Positions 51,618-60,889 are shown, counted from the first letter of the stretch. The stretch is DNA of 64,000 bases from Mesorhizobium sp. (GCA_004020365.1 SAQR01000012.1:61234-125233), one strand, 5' to 3'. Notes: generated from the letters alone by a model not told the origin. A program made the numbers and translations.

Positions 51618-52535
51618 ATGGCGAAAGACGATCAAATACCGTTCGAGGCAGCGCTTCTCGCACGCACAGGCCCGATCGAGGCGCTGCTCAGGCGGCTGCT
51701 CGACGACCGCCCGCTTTCAGGCGAGATCGCGCGGCCGCAGCGTCTGATGGAGGCGATGCGCCATGGCGTGCTGAACGGCGGCAAGCGCCTGCGCCCTTTC
51801 CTGGTCATGGAAAGCGCCGCGCTGTTTTCCGCCGACGGCGAGGCGGCGCTGCGCGTGGCGGCGGCGCTCGAATGCGTGCATTGCTATTCGCTGATCCATG
51901 ACGATCTGCCGGCCATGGACGACGACGATCTGCGCCGTGGCCAGCCGACCGTGCACAAGGCCTTCGACGAGGCGACCGCCATCCTCGCCGGCGACGCCTT
52001 GCTGGCCCTCGCCTTCGACATCATTGCCGACGAAGCGACAGTGCTGCCGGCCGAGCGGCGGGCGGCGCTGGTGCTGGCGCTGGCCCGCGCCGCCGGAGCC
52101 GGCGGCATGGTCGGCGGCCAGATGCTCGATCTCGAAGCCGAGCGTATCCGGCCGGAGGAAGCCGGCATCATCCGGCTTCAGGCGATGAAGACCGGCGCGT
52201 TGATCCGCTTCGCCTGCGAGGCCGGCGCAATGATTGCCGGCGCGCCGGCGGCCGACCGTGAAAGACTGGCGGAATTCGGCTCGGCGATCGGGCTTGCCTT
52301 TCAACTTGCCGACGACCTGCTCGATCTGACAGCGGATGCGCGCCAGATGGGCAAGGCGACCGGCAAGGACGCAGCCGCCGGCAAGGCGACGCTGGTGGCG
52401 CTGCACGGCGCCAACTGGGCGCGGGACCAGCTTCAAGGCCTCGTCGACCAGGCCCACGCCCTGCTTTGTCCCTATGGTGAAGACGCCGTGCTTCTGAAGC
52501 AGGCAGCGGAATTCGTGGCGGCCCGCAACAGCTGA
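51618..52535 (+). CDS. ispA: Polyprenyl (farnesyl/geranyl) diphosphate synthase
   Basis: 305 residues. First Asp-rich motif [14 protein letters not shown] (DDxx(xx)D, about residue 95) and second motif DDLLD (about 235), with GGKRLRP at the IPP pocket and VHKAFD. The long loop after the first motif and the short spacing to the chain-length-determining residues place it in the IspA (FPP) group rather than octaprenyl synthases. Start ATG at 51618; other starts are possible near 51573. Divergent from mtgA. Confidence 0.9.
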   Translation: MAKDDQIPFEAALLARTGPIEALLRRLLDDRPLSGEIARPQRLMEAMRHGVLNGGKRLRPFLVMESAALFSADGEAALRVAAALECVHCYSLIHDDLPAMDDDDLRRGQPTVHKAFDEATAILAGDALLALAFDIIADEATVLPAERRAALVLALARAAGAGGMVGGQMLDLEAERIRPEEAGIIRLQAMKTGALIRFACEAGAMIAGAPAADRERLAEFGSAIGLAFQLADDLLDLTADARQMGKATGKDAAAGKATLVALHGANWARDQLQGLVDQAHALLCPYGEDAVLLKQAAEFVAARNS

Positions 52536-52560
52536 CGCTGTTCCAGGCTGTACTCCCGTC

Positions 52561-53469
52561 CTATGGCGCGCCGTGTAGCCAAGGAGGGTTGGCGAACTGT
52601 TCGGCCAGGAAATCCACGAACACGCGCACACGCGGCGACAGAATTCGGCCAGGCGGATAAACAGCGCAGATTGGCGCTCCGTCAGGATGATTGTATCCGG
52701 TGAGCAGCGCGGTCAGTTTGCCTGCCTTGATATCAGGCCCGACCAATATCTCGGACATGCGGATGATGCCTATACCGGCGAGCGCAAGCCGGCGTAACGC
52801 TTCGGTGCTGTTGGCCTCTATCGGGCTGCGGATACGCATGCTTTGCAGACCGTCCGGGCCATCGAACTCCCATATATTGAGACCGCCGCGTGCTGTGACG
52901 CCAAGACAGATATGACCTTGAAGGTCGTCTGGCGTTATCGGCAGGCCATGTCTTTCGAGATATCGAGGTGATGCGCAAATGACCCGGCGATTGGGCGCCA
53001 GCCGCCGCGCCACCAGCCTGGAATCGCTGAGTGCGGCAACGCGCACGGCGACGTCGGTTTCCTCAGCCAATAGATCGACAATCGCATCTGTGAACATCAG
53101 CTCGAGCTCGACGGCCGGGTAGCGATCGATAAAAGCCGGCAACATCGGCACGATCAAGCGATGGCCGAAGGCGCTCGGAAGACTGACGCGCAGCCGGCCG
53201 CGCGGTTCTGCGCCGGGTTGAACCGCGATTTCAGCCTCTTTGATGTCGTTCAGGATGCGGCGAGCACTGTCGGCATAGGTGCTGCCTTCCGCCGTCAAGC
53301 TGATGCGCCGCGTCGAGCGCTGCAGCAAGCGCACGCCAAGCCGGGACTCAAGCCGACCGATGATTTTGCTGACGGCCGAAGGTGTTATCCGCAGCCGGCG
53401 TGCCGCTGCCGAGAAGTCGCCTTCCTCGACAACTGCCAGGAACACAGCCATCGTCTCTTGCCGGTCCAT
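52561..53469 (-). CDS. LysR-family transcriptional regulator
   Basis: 302 residues. HTH at 1-60 (MDRQETMAVFLAVVEEGDFSAAARRLRITPSAVSKIIGRLESRLGVRLLQRSTRRISLT in outline) and a periplasmic-binding-protein-like effector domain (RLRVSLPSAFGHRLIVPMLPAFIDRYPAVELELMFTDAIVDLLAEETDVAVRVA). It resembles the DhcR/YhaJ-like group. A small gene with a strong ribosome binding site lies divergently at 53583, and a 113-base promoter region lies between. Confidence 0.92.
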   Translation of the reverse strand: MDRQETMAVFLAVVEEGDFSAAARRLRITPSAVSKIIGRLESRLGVRLLQRSTRRISLTAEGSTYADSARRILNDIKEAEIAVQPGAEPRGRLRVSLPSAFGHRLIVPMLPAFIDRYPAVELELMFTDAIVDLLAEETDVAVRVAALSDSRLVARRLAPNRRVICASPRYLERHGLPITPDDLQGHICLGVTARGGLNIWEFDGPDGLQSMRIRSPIEANSTEALRRLALAGIGIIRMSEILVGPDIKAGKLTALLTGYNHPDGAPICAVYPPGRILSPRVRVFVDFLAEQFANPPWLHGAP

Positions 53470-53582
53470 GATATCTATTCCAATTCGTCACAGATGAACG
53501 GAAATTATCACCGATTATCGGCGCGTGCGAACCATAATATGTTTTCCTCTTCAGCATGCAAAAACGCTGGAGAGGAGGTGCC

Positions 53583-53771
53583 ATGGGATCGGAACACGTA
53601 GTAGACCTGCGAGATGCTCACGAGTTGCATCGGTGGGCACGCCGTCAGCGCAGCGCCGCTATTGGCCGGTGGTGCCTTCGGCTCGTCCGCGCGCTCATTC
53701 CGTCACGGCAAACGATGAGGAATCGCTCAAGGAGCAACGTCCGGGCTAGCGCAGCCTGCCGATCGGAATGA
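53583..53771 (+). CDS. Small basic hypothetical protein, 62 aa, divergent from LysR
   Basis: ATG at 53583 sits after GGAGAGGAGGTGCC, one of the strongest ribosome binding sites in the window. The product is strongly basic: LRDAHELHRWARRQRSAAIGRWCLRLVRALIPSRQT, resembling small DUF1127-like peptides with an amphipathic WxxR helix, but no full match. It overlaps the 3' end of the methyltransferase on the other strand by 26 bases. Position beside LysR suggests control by it. Confidence 0.5.
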   Translation: MGSEHVVDLRDAHELHRWARRQRSAAIGRWCLRLVRALIPSRQTMRNRSRSNVRASAACRSE

Positions 53772-54483
53772 TTTCTGGCGATGTCGGAGCGTATGGCTCG
53801 CCACGCCAGTTGCCGAGCCATTCTTCGACGACCAGCCCGGTCGGGTCCAGCATCTGCGCAAGGCTTTCCTTTGCCGCAAAGGCTATTTTCGATTCGGCGC
53901 TGAGAACGCGCCCGGTATCGGGGATTTCATAATGGGTCGAGTAAGTGACAACGCCGGTAGCGGGATCGCGGCGGAAATCGTTCCATGCTCTTACCGTGCC
54001 CAATTCGGGATGACTGAGTTCCCGTTGCGACTGCTCCGGCGTCCACTCGAGCCATTCCTGCGCGACTGGATTTCGCGTGTCGAAGATGAAGCGTCCATCG
54101 GGCGCCAGATGAGCGGCGATGGTGGAAAGCACCGCCTCTCGATCTTCTGGCGTAAGGAACACCTGGAAGGCGTGCCCGGTCAAAAGCACCAGATCGAAGC
54201 GTCGTCCGAGCCGGACGTTGCGCGCATCGGCCTCGACCCAGTCGACGCTCTGCCCGCCGGCTCTGCGGCGCGCAATATCGAGCATCGCCGGCACCGGATC
54301 GACGCCGGTCACGCTGCGCCGATCGACGAGCGCGGCAGCCAATTGCCCGGTGCCGCAGCCGAGATCGAGAACCGAGCCGGCGTCCCTGGCGAAGCCGACG
54401 CAATAGTCGAAATCCACGCCGCCTTCGTTCTCGATATCGTAGAACTGGACGAGATCGGGATCGCTGTAGAGACGGTCGGTCAT
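53746..54483 (-). CDS. Class I SAM-dependent methyltransferase
   Basis: 245 residues. Motif I VLDLGCGTGQLAAALV (residues 38-53), motif II VTGVDPVPAMLDIARRR, and motif IV DLVLLTGHAFQVFL are present. The remaining strands are LAPDGRFIFDTRNPVAQEWLEWTP. The start ATG at 54483 discards an unsupported 62-residue frame. The substrate cannot be told; the sequence is close to UbiE/methyltransf_25-type proteins. It ends over a small + strand gene. Confidence 0.85.
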   Translation of the reverse strand: MTDRLYSDPDLVQFYDIENEGGVDFDYCVGFARDAGSVLDLGCGTGQLAAALVDRRSVTGVDPVPAMLDIARRRAGGQSVDWVEADARNVRLGRRFDLVLLTGHAFQVFLTPEDREAVLSTIAAHLAPDGRFIFDTRNPVAQEWLEWTPEQSQRELSHPELGTVRAWNDFRRDPATGVVTYSTHYEIPDTGRVLSAESKIAFAAKESLAQMLDPTGLVVEEWLGNWRGEPYAPTSPEIIPIGRLR

Positions 54484-54517
54484 CGTGCGCCTATGGCTGG
54501 AGTCGGAGCATACCCGA

Positions 54518-55390
54518 TCACCGGTTCCGCACCACAATGCATGCACCACCGACGCTTTGCAGTTTTCGGCAGATGTTGTCGGCCTTGGCTTTGGAGTCGG
54601 CGCCGATCCGGACTGCATAGATGCCGCGTCGGCCGATCGGCGAGCGCACCCGGCTGACCACCGGATCATGGCCGTTAAGCAAGGTCGGAAACCGGCGCTT
54701 CACACTATTCCACTGATTGAGCGCGGCGGCGCGGCGGAAATTGCCGGCCACCTGCACGCCCCACGGCTTGACGTTGATCGACGCCATGGCCACGGTTTGG
54801 GACTTGATGACCGGCAGCTTGCGGCAGGCGACCGCGAAGCTCGCTTTCTTGTCGAGCGGCTGGATGCTGCCGGCATAGGCGGTGTCGGTGAACCTGTCGG
54901 CCGGCTCGCCCATGATGTCGAGAACATAGTTTTCGGTCTCCATCGGCAGGAAGCCACCGGAACTCAGCCAGCGCGACACCCGGTTTTCGCCGGCATTGTA
55001 GGCGGCGGCGGCCAAGCCCAGATTGCCGAAGCCGGTTTTCATCTCGGCGAGATATTTTGCCGAGGCCGGGATTGCCTGCTCGATATCGAAGGAATTGGCG
55101 AGACCGCGCAGCTTGGCGGTGCCCGGCATGAACTGGGCAATGCCTTCGGCGCCGACTGGACTGACCGCATTAGGATCGAAGCGGCTTTCCTTCCAGATCA
55201 GCCGGGCAAAGAAATCCTTGGGCAGGCCGTTTTGGTCGGCATGCGCCTCGATCAGATTGCAAACCCGGTCGAGCAGCCGCTGCTTGGCGGGGCGCGGCGG
55301 ATCGGCGTGAACGGCTGTCGCCCAGCCCAGCCCACCAAGTAAAACCAATCCACCAAGCAAAATCGGCGTCGCCCAAGGGAAGCGCCGCAT
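54518..55390 (-). CDS. Lytic murein transglycosylase (Slt-type) with SPOR-like end
   Basis: 290 residues. A signal segment (ATPILLGGLVLLGGLGWATAVHA) is followed by an SLT domain: FFARLIWKESRFDPNAVSPVGAEGIAQFMPGTA has the catalytic Glu (ES motif), then LGLAAAAYNAGENRVSRWL. The last 85 residues (KPWGVQVAGNFRRAAALNQWNSVKRRFPTLLNGHDPVVSRVR, IYAVRIGADSKAKADNICRKLQSVGGACIVVRN) are like a SPOR domain that binds denuded glycan. It cleaves peptidoglycan at septa. The ATG at 55390 is four bases after the ispG stop. Confidence 0.9.
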   Translation of the reverse strand: MRRFPWATPILLGGLVLLGGLGWATAVHADPPRPAKQRLLDRVCNLIEAHADQNGLPKDFFARLIWKESRFDPNAVSPVGAEGIAQFMPGTAKLRGLANSFDIEQAIPASAKYLAEMKTGFGNLGLAAAAYNAGENRVSRWLSSGGFLPMETENYVLDIMGEPADRFTDTAYAGSIQPLDKKASFAVACRKLPVIKSQTVAMASINVKPWGVQVAGNFRRAAALNQWNSVKRRFPTLLNGHDPVVSRVRSPIGRRGIYAVRIGADSKAKADNICRKLQSVGGACIVVRNR

Positions 55391-55394
55391 CGAC

Positions 55395-56648
55395 CTACTC
55401 CGCCGCAGCCTTGCCAGCTTGCCCAAACCGCTGCTCGATATAGTCGGCGACCATTTTCTCGAAGTCGGCGGCGATCGAAGGGCCGCGCAGCGTCGCCGCC
55501 TTCCTGCCGTCGACGAATACCGGCGCCGTCGGCGTCTCGCCCGTGCCGGGCAGCGAAATGCCGATATCGGCATGCTTGGATTCACCTGGACCGTTGACGA
55601 TGCAGCCCATCACCGCGACCTTGAGGTTTTCGACGCCTGGGTATTTTTCACGCCACACCGGCATGTTCTTGCGCAGATCCGCCTGGATGTTTTGCGCGAG
55701 TTCCTGGAACACGGTAGAGGTGGTGCGGCCGCAGCCGGGGCAGGCGGCGACGATCGGCACGAACTGCCGGAACCCCATGGTCTGCAGGAGTTCCTGCGAG
55801 ACTTGCACCTCGCGGGTGCGGTCGCCGTTCGGCTCCGGTGTCAGCGAGATGCGGATCGTGTCGCCGATGCCTTGCTGGAGAAGAATGCCCATCGCCGCGG
55901 ACGAGGCGACGATGCCTTTCGAACCCATGCCGGCCTCTGTAAGGCCGAGATGCAGCGCGTGGTTGGATCGGGTGGCAAGCTCGGTGTAGACCGCGATCAG
56001 ATCCTGCACGCCGCTGACCTTGGCCGACAGGATGATCTTCTCACGGCCAAGGCCGATCTCCTCGGCCATTTCGGCCGACAGGATCGCCGACTGCACGATC
56101 GCCTCGCGCGTCACCTCCTGCGCGGTCAGCGGAAAGCCGCGGCTTTGGTTGTCATCCATCAGCCTGGTCAAAAGCTCCTGGTCGAGCGACCCCCAGTTGA
56201 CGCCGATGCGCACCGGCTTGTCGTAGCGGATCGCCATCTCGACGATCGCCGCGAACTGCCGGTCCTTCTTGTCCTTGAAGCCGACATTGCCGGGATTGAT
56301 GCGGTATTTGGCCAGCGCCTCGGCGCAAGCCGGGTGGTCGGCGAGCAGCTTGTGGCCGATATAGTGGAAATCGCCGACCAGCGGCACATTGATGCCGAGC
56401 CGTTCGAGCCGCTCGCGGATGGCGGGCACGGCGGCAGCACTCTCGTCGCGGTCGACGGTGATGCGCACGATCTCGGAGCCGGCGCGATGCAGCGCCGCAA
56501 CTTGAGCGACGGTCTGGTCGACTTCGGCGGTGTCGGTGTTGGTCATCGATTGAACGACGACAGGGGCGCCCCCGCCGACCATCACGCCGCCGACGTCGAC
56601 ACCGACAGACGTGCGGCGCGGGAAGGGTGAAGAAAAATATCCGGTCAT
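55395..56648 (-). CDS. ispG: 4-hydroxy-3-methylbut-2-enyl diphosphate synthase IspG
   Basis: 417 residues. N-terminal TIM-barrel half ([41 protein letters not shown]...), then the iron-sulfur half with PGCGRTT (Cys pair) and [23 protein letters not shown] (third Cys). Length matches the bacterial two-domain form. It makes HMBPP in the MEP isoprenoid pathway; the polyprenyl synthase gene is 3 kb away. The start at 56648 follows GGGCAGCCGG. It is co-oriented with the lytic transglycosylase and four bases apart. Confidence 0.95.
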   Translation of the reverse strand: MTGYFSSPFPRRTSVGVDVGGVMVGGGAPVVVQSMTNTDTAEVDQTVAQVAALHRAGSEIVRITVDRDESAAAVPAIRERLERLGINVPLVGDFHYIGHKLLADHPACAEALAKYRINPGNVGFKDKKDRQFAAIVEMAIRYDKPVRIGVNWGSLDQELLTRLMDDNQSRGFPLTAQEVTREAIVQSAILSAEMAEEIGLGREKIILSAKVSGVQDLIAVYTELATRSNHALHLGLTEAGMGSKGIVASSAAMGILLQQGIGDTIRISLTPEPNGDRTREVQVSQELLQTMGFRQFVPIVAACPGCGRTTSTVFQELAQNIQADLRKNMPVWREKYPGVENLKVAVMGCIVNGPGESKHADIGISLPGTGETPTAPVFVDGRKAATLRGPSIAADFEKMVADYIEQRFGQAGKAAAE

Positions 56649-56712
56649 GGCCGGCTGCCCTTTGTTAGCGCCGAATTCCGGGATCGACTTCCGGCTGCGC
56701 AAAAATCAAAAT

Positions 56713-56752
56713 ACAGCGTCCTTTGCGCGTCCGAAAGGAGGCGCGGCGCTGT
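56713..56752. repeat. Palindromic repeat, copy B (about 40 bp)
   Basis: ACAGCGTCC-TTTGCGCGTCC and GGAGGCGCGGCGCTGT form a broken inverted repeat, related to 56969-57007 and to 18016-18050 (GCGTCC...GGACGC core, CAGCG ends). Confidence 0.6.
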
Positions 56753-56907
56753 AGAAGGTCCCAGCATGAGGTGGAGGAGCAAAGATGGCTTGTCAATGGC
56801 GACAGGCAGGCAAACCTGTCAAATCGGACCGTCGGACAAACAAGGAAACGCTCCGGCGGCATTGGTTGCCACCGGAGAAGATTGTCGCGCAAAGCGAGCA
56901 CTGTCCC

Positions 56908-57007
56908 TGCATGACCCCGAAACCGAAAGGATTTTTGCTGGGGATCATGCGCCAAAATCAGAAGCACGACAGCGCCCTTTGCGCGTCCAAAGGACGCGCA
57001 GCGCCGT
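56908..57007 (-). repeat. Composite intergenic repeat, copy C
   Basis: The minus strand reads ACGGCGCTGCGCGTCC-TTT-GGACGCGCAAAGGGCGCTGT (hairpin), then GATTTTGGCGCATGATCC and a CGGTTTCGGGG end. This is the same order of modules as at 18016-18094. The DUF465 gene stop is 10 bases away. Confidence 0.65.
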
Positions 57008-57016
57008 AGATGAGCG

Positions 57017-57202
57017 TCAGTGCGTGGTGGGTTTCGGCTTCGCCTTCAGTTTCTCAATCTCGTCCTTGAGTGCCAGCTTGCGCCGCTTGAGATTCACGAT
57101 TTCGAGGTCGTCGACCGATGGATGGTTCATCGCATCATCGATTTCGCGTTCGATGTCGCCGTGTTTCCGCTGCAGCTCATCAAGATGGGATGCAAGAGAC
57201 AT
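57017..57202 (-). CDS. DUF465 (YdcH-type) small coiled-coil protein, 61 aa
   Basis: MSLASHLDELQRKHGDIEREIDDAMNHPSVDDLEIVNLKRRKLALKDEIEKLKAK, a full DUF465 pattern: two helices of a hairpin coiled coil, with the family's LKRRKLALKDEI core and positions L7, H14, I17. No membrane segment or enzymatic motif. A second DUF465 gene faces away at 57444. Confidence 0.92.
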   Translation of the reverse strand: MSLASHLDELQRKHGDIEREIDDAMNHPSVDDLEIVNLKRRKLALKDEIEKLKAKPKPTTH

Positions 57203-57443
57203 GATTGGTTCTCCCGTTCATGGTTTCCTCGATTGCAGCCGTCAAAGCGCGTCCCACCGCAATTTCGCTTCTGTGACGGCATAATGACAGTGTGCCACTA
57301 TCGGGCATCGATGTCGAATGCTGCGTGGTAGCATTCCACGACAATACGAAATGTGGTATTGGCTGCGCGCCGGTGCAAGATACCTCCGGCCTTCGCCCAA
57401 TCAGGCCCATTTTTGGGCGCCGCAGACGTGCAGACGGTAGATA

Positions 57444-57647
57444 ATGTCCGAACAGGAACAGGCTGATATCCGCCTCGAATATTCTCGGCTGAAGCAGGAA
57501 CACGCCGATTTCGACGCGGCCATCAACGCGATGATCGCCATGAACTGCGACCCTCTGCAGATCCAGCGCATGAAGAAGAAAAAACTTTTCCTGAAAGACC
57601 GGCTGATGGCGCTGGAAGACCGGATCATCCCCGACATCATCGCGTGA
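57444..57647 (+). CDS. DUF465 (YdcH-type) small coiled-coil protein, 67 aa
   Basis: SEQEQADIRLEYSRLKQEHADFDAAINAMIAMNCDPLQIQRMKKKKLFLKDRLMALEDRIIPD. The family core appears again as RMKKKKLFLKDRL. Compared with the gene at 57017 it is only distantly similar, so the two are paralogues of unequal age. GTAGATA precedes the ATG; no strong ribosome binding site. Convergent with the IclR gene, 33 bases apart. Confidence 0.9.
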   Translation: MSEQEQADIRLEYSRLKQEHADFDAAINAMIAMNCDPLQIQRMKKKKLFLKDRLMALEDRIIPDIIA

Positions 57648-57680
57648 GCGAATCCCCGCTACGGTCGCGACAAATCCTGC

Positions 57681-58484
57681 TCATCCCGTGATCGAAAGCC
57701 TCGCCGCGCGTTGGCGCAGCAGGGTGATGAGTTCGCCGGTCTTCTCCTCGGAAGTGTCGATGGGAACCACCAGGCATATCGTCGCCTCGACCTTGCCGGC
57801 AGCTGAAAAGACCGGCGCGGCAAGGCACTTTGTATAGGCGTCGACAAGACCTGAGGTCACACAGTAGCCGGCAGCCTCGGCCGTAGCGATATCTTCTATG
57901 AAGTCGTCCAGCAACAATCTGCGGCCGTCCGGCAGGACGAGATCGTCTTCGGACACCATGTCTTCGATTACAGCCCTTTCGAAACCGGCGAGAAGCAACC
58001 GCCCGGAAGCGGTCCAGGGAAGTGGTATCTGCAGACCCGTGGCCGAACTGATCCGGAACGGCCTGGTGCCCGGACTGGAATGGACAATCGTGTAGCGGCC
58101 GCTTTGCAGCATGCACAATTCGGAGGTCTCGCCTGTCTCGCGCGAAAGATTGTCGACTTCCTGACGCCCTCTCCTGAGCAGGTCGTTGCCGCGCACATAG
58201 TCCATTCCGTAGAGATAAAGCTTCTTCCCGAAATAGACCCGATTGCCGTCGCCGGCCATTTCCAGCAGGCCCGCATCCACGAGCGAGCGCACGAGCGTGT
58301 AGATCGTCGAGCGCGGCGCATTCACTCCCTTGGCGAGATCGCCAATCCCGATCGCTCGCTGGTTCGCGTGAAGAAACTCCAGGATATGGAGCACCCGGTT
58401 GAGACCCTTCTCGCGGGAGCCCGAAATCCTGTCTTCGCCCGGATCGGCGTCCGGCCGAACTGCCAAGGCATTGCCATCTTGCAT
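57681..58484 (-). CDS. IclR-family transcriptional regulator
   Basis: 267 residues. N-terminal wHTH (about 25-85: GLNRVLHILEFLHANQRAIGIGDLAKGVNAPRSTIYTLVRSLVDAGLLEMAGDGNRVYFGKKLY in outline) and the C-terminal effector domain (SSATGLQIPLPWTASGRLLLAG, AGYCVTSGLVDAYTKCLAAPVFSAAGKVEATICLVVP). It senses small acids or their derivatives. Divergence over about 135 bases from the ABC importer operon at 58620 points to it as the operon's regulator. Confidence 0.92.
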   Translation of the reverse strand: MQDGNALAVRPDADPGEDRISGSREKGLNRVLHILEFLHANQRAIGIGDLAKGVNAPRSTIYTLVRSLVDAGLLEMAGDGNRVYFGKKLYLYGMDYVRGNDLLRRGRQEVDNLSRETGETSELCMLQSGRYTIVHSSPGTRPFRISSATGLQIPLPWTASGRLLLAGFERAVIEDMVSEDDLVLPDGRRLLLDDFIEDIATAEAAGYCVTSGLVDAYTKCLAAPVFSAAGKVEATICLVVPIDTSEEKTGELITLLRQRAARLSITG

Positions 58485-58619
58485 TGCTGATTCCTGATGT
58501 TAGTATCTGTCTTGTACAGGATACATGTGTCTTCTGTAAGAGACAATCCAGCAGATTAAATGCCAGCTTACTGATGCATGTATCGGCAAAGGGGAACACA
58601 ACACGAAAAGGAGGTCGCC

Positions 58620-59495
58620 GTGAACGACACATCCAAAAGACGAGAATTTCTGAAGCTGGCCGGGCTCGCAACGGCCGGAGTGGTGGGCGCAGCAGCAACG
58701 GTCGATGTTCAGAAGGCGGCGGCGCAAGCGGCACCGGACAGCCTGCTGCGCACCGTTCTCGATCGCGGCAAGGTGATCGTCGGCACCGGCAGCACTAACG
58801 CGCCCTGGCACTTCGAAAACGATGCCGGCGAACTTGTCGGCATGGACATCACCATGGGGCGCATTCTTGCCAAGGGACTTTTCGACGATACGACCAAGGT
58901 CGAGTTCGTCATGCAGGATCCGGCCCAGCGCATTCCCAACGTGACCACCAACAAGGTCGACATTTCGATCCAGTTCATGACCATGACCGCCCAGCGCTCG
59001 CAGCTGATCCACTTCTCCCGGCCCTATTACGTCGAAGGCATCGCCTTGCTGACCCTTCCGAACGCCGAAAACAAGACCTTCGACAAGCTGCTTGCCGGCG
59101 GTTCGGCGACGCGGGTTTCCATCCTGCAGAATGTCGATGCCGAGGCAAATGTTCACATCGTCCTGCCGGAGGCGCAGGTGATGCAAATAGACACGCAGGC
59201 CAACGTGCTGCAGGCACTGGAATCGAAACGCGTCGACACCGCCGCCGTCGATCTGTCGACGGTTCGCTGGCTCGCCTCGCGCAATCCGGACAAATACTTC
59301 GATGCCGGCAAGAGCTGGTTCTCGATGCTTTACGGCGCCGCACTTCGGCAAGGCGACCTCGACTGGCTGACCTTCGTCAACACGACCTTCACCACCGCCA
59401 TGTTCGGCCATGAGACGGCGCTCTACGACGCTGCATTCAAGGACTATTTTGGGCAGGAGCCGCCGGCGCGCCATCCCGGCTTCCCGGTCATCTGA
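58620..59495 (+). CDS. Polar amino-acid-type ABC importer binding protein, Tat-exported
   Basis: 291 residues with a GTG start at 58620, set by AAAAGGAGGT at 58607-58616; the frame extends upstream to 58578 without support. The N-terminus has a twin-arginine motif SKRREFLKLAG followed by a hydrophobic stretch ending AAAQAAP, so it is probably exported folded by Tat. The mature part is a family 3 binding protein: VIVGTGSTNAPWHFENDAGELVGMDITMG, IQFMTMTAQRSQLIHFSRPYYVEG. A Tat route for this class is unusual. A hairpin follows, before the permease. Confidence 0.9.
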   Translation: MNDTSKRREFLKLAGLATAGVVGAAATVDVQKAAAQAAPDSLLRTVLDRGKVIVGTGSTNAPWHFENDAGELVGMDITMGRILAKGLFDDTTKVEFVMQDPAQRIPNVTTNKVDISIQFMTMTAQRSQLIHFSRPYYVEGIALLTLPNAENKTFDKLLAGGSATRVSILQNVDAEANVHIVLPEAQVMQIDTQANVLQALESKRVDTAAVDLSTVRWLASRNPDKYFDAGKSWFSMLYGAALRQGDLDWLTFVNTTFTTAMFGHETALYDAAFKDYFGQEPPARHPGFPVI

Positions 59496-59500
59496 TGCAA

Positions 59501-59535
59501 GCCGGCGGAAGGGCTTGCGCCCCTTCCGCCGGCTT
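59501..59535 (+). terminator. Stem-loop between binding protein and permease (attenuator or mRNA stabiliser)
   Basis: A perfect 14-base stem (AGCCGGCGGAAGGG and its complement) with a 7-base loop, six bases after the binding-protein stop and 32 before the permease start. No T tract follows, so processing or stabilisation of the upstream mRNA is more likely than termination. Confidence 0.75.
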
Positions 59536-59567
59536 ATCGTCGACAGCCCTCGAAATGACAGGGACAC

Positions 59568-60233
59568 ATGGGCTATACCCTGAACTTCAACCTGATCTGG
59601 CGGCATTTCGACAAGCTTTGGGGTGGGCTGCTGCTCAGCCTCGAGCTGGCCGTGATCTCCATCGCGATCGGCATCCTCATCGGACTGCTTCTGGCGGTCT
59701 GGTACGTGTCGGCCGGGCGTGCGGTGCGGACCGTCATTGCCGCCTATGTCGAGTTCATCCGCAACGTGCCGCTGATCCTGCTCGTCTATCTCGTCTTCTA
59801 CGGCCTGCCGACGGTGGTCGACATCGCCTACAGCGCGCAGACCTCGTTCGTTGCCACGCTGTCGCTCTATAGCGGCGCTTATCTGGTCGAGGTATTCCGC
59901 TCGGGGCTGGAAGCGGTTCCGCGCGGACAGATCGACGCCGGCAAGGCGATCGGCCTGACGCCATGGCAAAGGCTGGTCCATGTGCGCCTGCCGACGATGC
60001 TGCGCATAACGCTGCCCGCGCTTTCCAACACCTTCCTGTCGCTGTTCAAGGACACGTCCGTTGCCTCGGTCATTTCGGTGCCCGAGCTCACCTACGGCGC
60101 CCAGTGGATCAACTTCAACACCTTCCGCATCGTCGAGGTCTACCTTGTGGTGACGGCGATGTATCTCTTGACGGGCTACGCGCTTCTTTTTGCACTTCGG
60201 CTTGTCGAGCGCCGATTCAGGGCGGCGCACTAG
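59568..60233 (+). CDS. Polar amino-acid-type ABC permease 1
   Basis: 221 residues with five membrane helices. The HisM/ArtM family pattern is present: the start MGYTLNFNLIWRHFDKLWGGLLLSLELAVISIAIGILIGLLLA, the loop YVEFIRNVPLILLVYLVFYGLPTV, and the EAA motif EAVPRGQIDAGKAIGLTPWQRLVHVRLPTMLRITLP. It pairs with permease 2 to form a heterodimeric channel. The stop is one base from the start of permease 2. Confidence 0.92.
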   Translation: MGYTLNFNLIWRHFDKLWGGLLLSLELAVISIAIGILIGLLLAVWYVSAGRAVRTVIAAYVEFIRNVPLILLVYLVFYGLPTVVDIAYSAQTSFVATLSLYSGAYLVEVFRSGLEAVPRGQIDAGKAIGLTPWQRLVHVRLPTMLRITLPALSNTFLSLFKDTSVASVISVPELTYGAQWINFNTFRIVEVYLVVTAMYLLTGYALLFALRLVERRFRAAH

Positions 60234-60234
60234 G

Positions 60235-60885
60235 ATGCTTGGCCAGATCGCCTATGCCTTGCCCTTCCTGGCCCAGGGTTTTGCCGTTACTCTATGGGTG
60301 TCGCTGCTGGTCGTGGTGTTGTCGCTCGTCGCCGGCGTGATGATGGGCGTCGGCCTCGTCTATGGCCCGGCTCCGCTGCGCTGGGCGGTGCGCATTTTCA
60401 GCGATACCATTCGCGGCATTCCGATCCTGGTGCTCATCTTCTTCGTCTATTACGGCCTGCCTGCCGTCGGCCTCCATCTGGAATCCTTCTGGGCAGCCGT
60501 GCTGGCGCTCACCCTGTTCAAGACGGCGCAGGTTATCGAGTATCTGCGCGGTGCGGTCGGTTCCATACCGAAGGGGCAGTCCGAAGCGGCGATGGCGATC
60601 GGGCTGACCTTTCGCCAGCGACTGGCCTACGTCATCTTCCCGCAAGCGTTCAGGCGTTTCCTGCCGCCATGGATCAATGGCGTCACCGATGCGGTGAAGG
60701 GCAGCGCGCTGGTCTCGCTGCTCGGCATCACCGACCTGATGCACGCCATCAACCAGGTCATCGGCCGCACCTACGAAGCGATGCCGCTCTACATCCTCGG
60801 CGCGGTCATCTATTTCGCCGTCAATTACGCGCTCTCCCTGGCCAGCCGACGGTTGGAGCGGCGTTTCTCCTTCATCCGGGAATAG
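60235..60885 (+). CDS. Polar amino-acid-type ABC permease 2
   Basis: 216 residues, five helices. AYALPFLAQGFAVTLWVSLLVVVLSLVAGVMMGVGLVYG, FSDTIRGIPILVLIFFVYYGLPAV, and the EAA loop VGSIPKGQSEAAMAIGLTFRQRLAYVIFPQAFRRFLPP match HisQ-type permeases. Start at 60235 just after the previous stop at 60233 indicates translational coupling. An in-frame ATG at 60190 would overlap permease 1. Confidence 0.92.
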   Translation: MLGQIAYALPFLAQGFAVTLWVSLLVVVLSLVAGVMMGVGLVYGPAPLRWAVRIFSDTIRGIPILVLIFFVYYGLPAVGLHLESFWAAVLALTLFKTAQVIEYLRGAVGSIPKGQSEAAMAIGLTFRQRLAYVIFPQAFRRFLPPWINGVTDAVKGSALVSLLGITDLMHAINQVIGRTYEAMPLYILGAVIYFAVNYALSLASRRLERRFSFIRE

Positions 60886-60889
60886 CAAG

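Noticed and set aside
58500-60230. 576-codon minus-strand frame
   Set aside because: Antisense to the binding protein and permease genes; composition is Arg/Asp/Gly-rich shadow, and no family is recognised.
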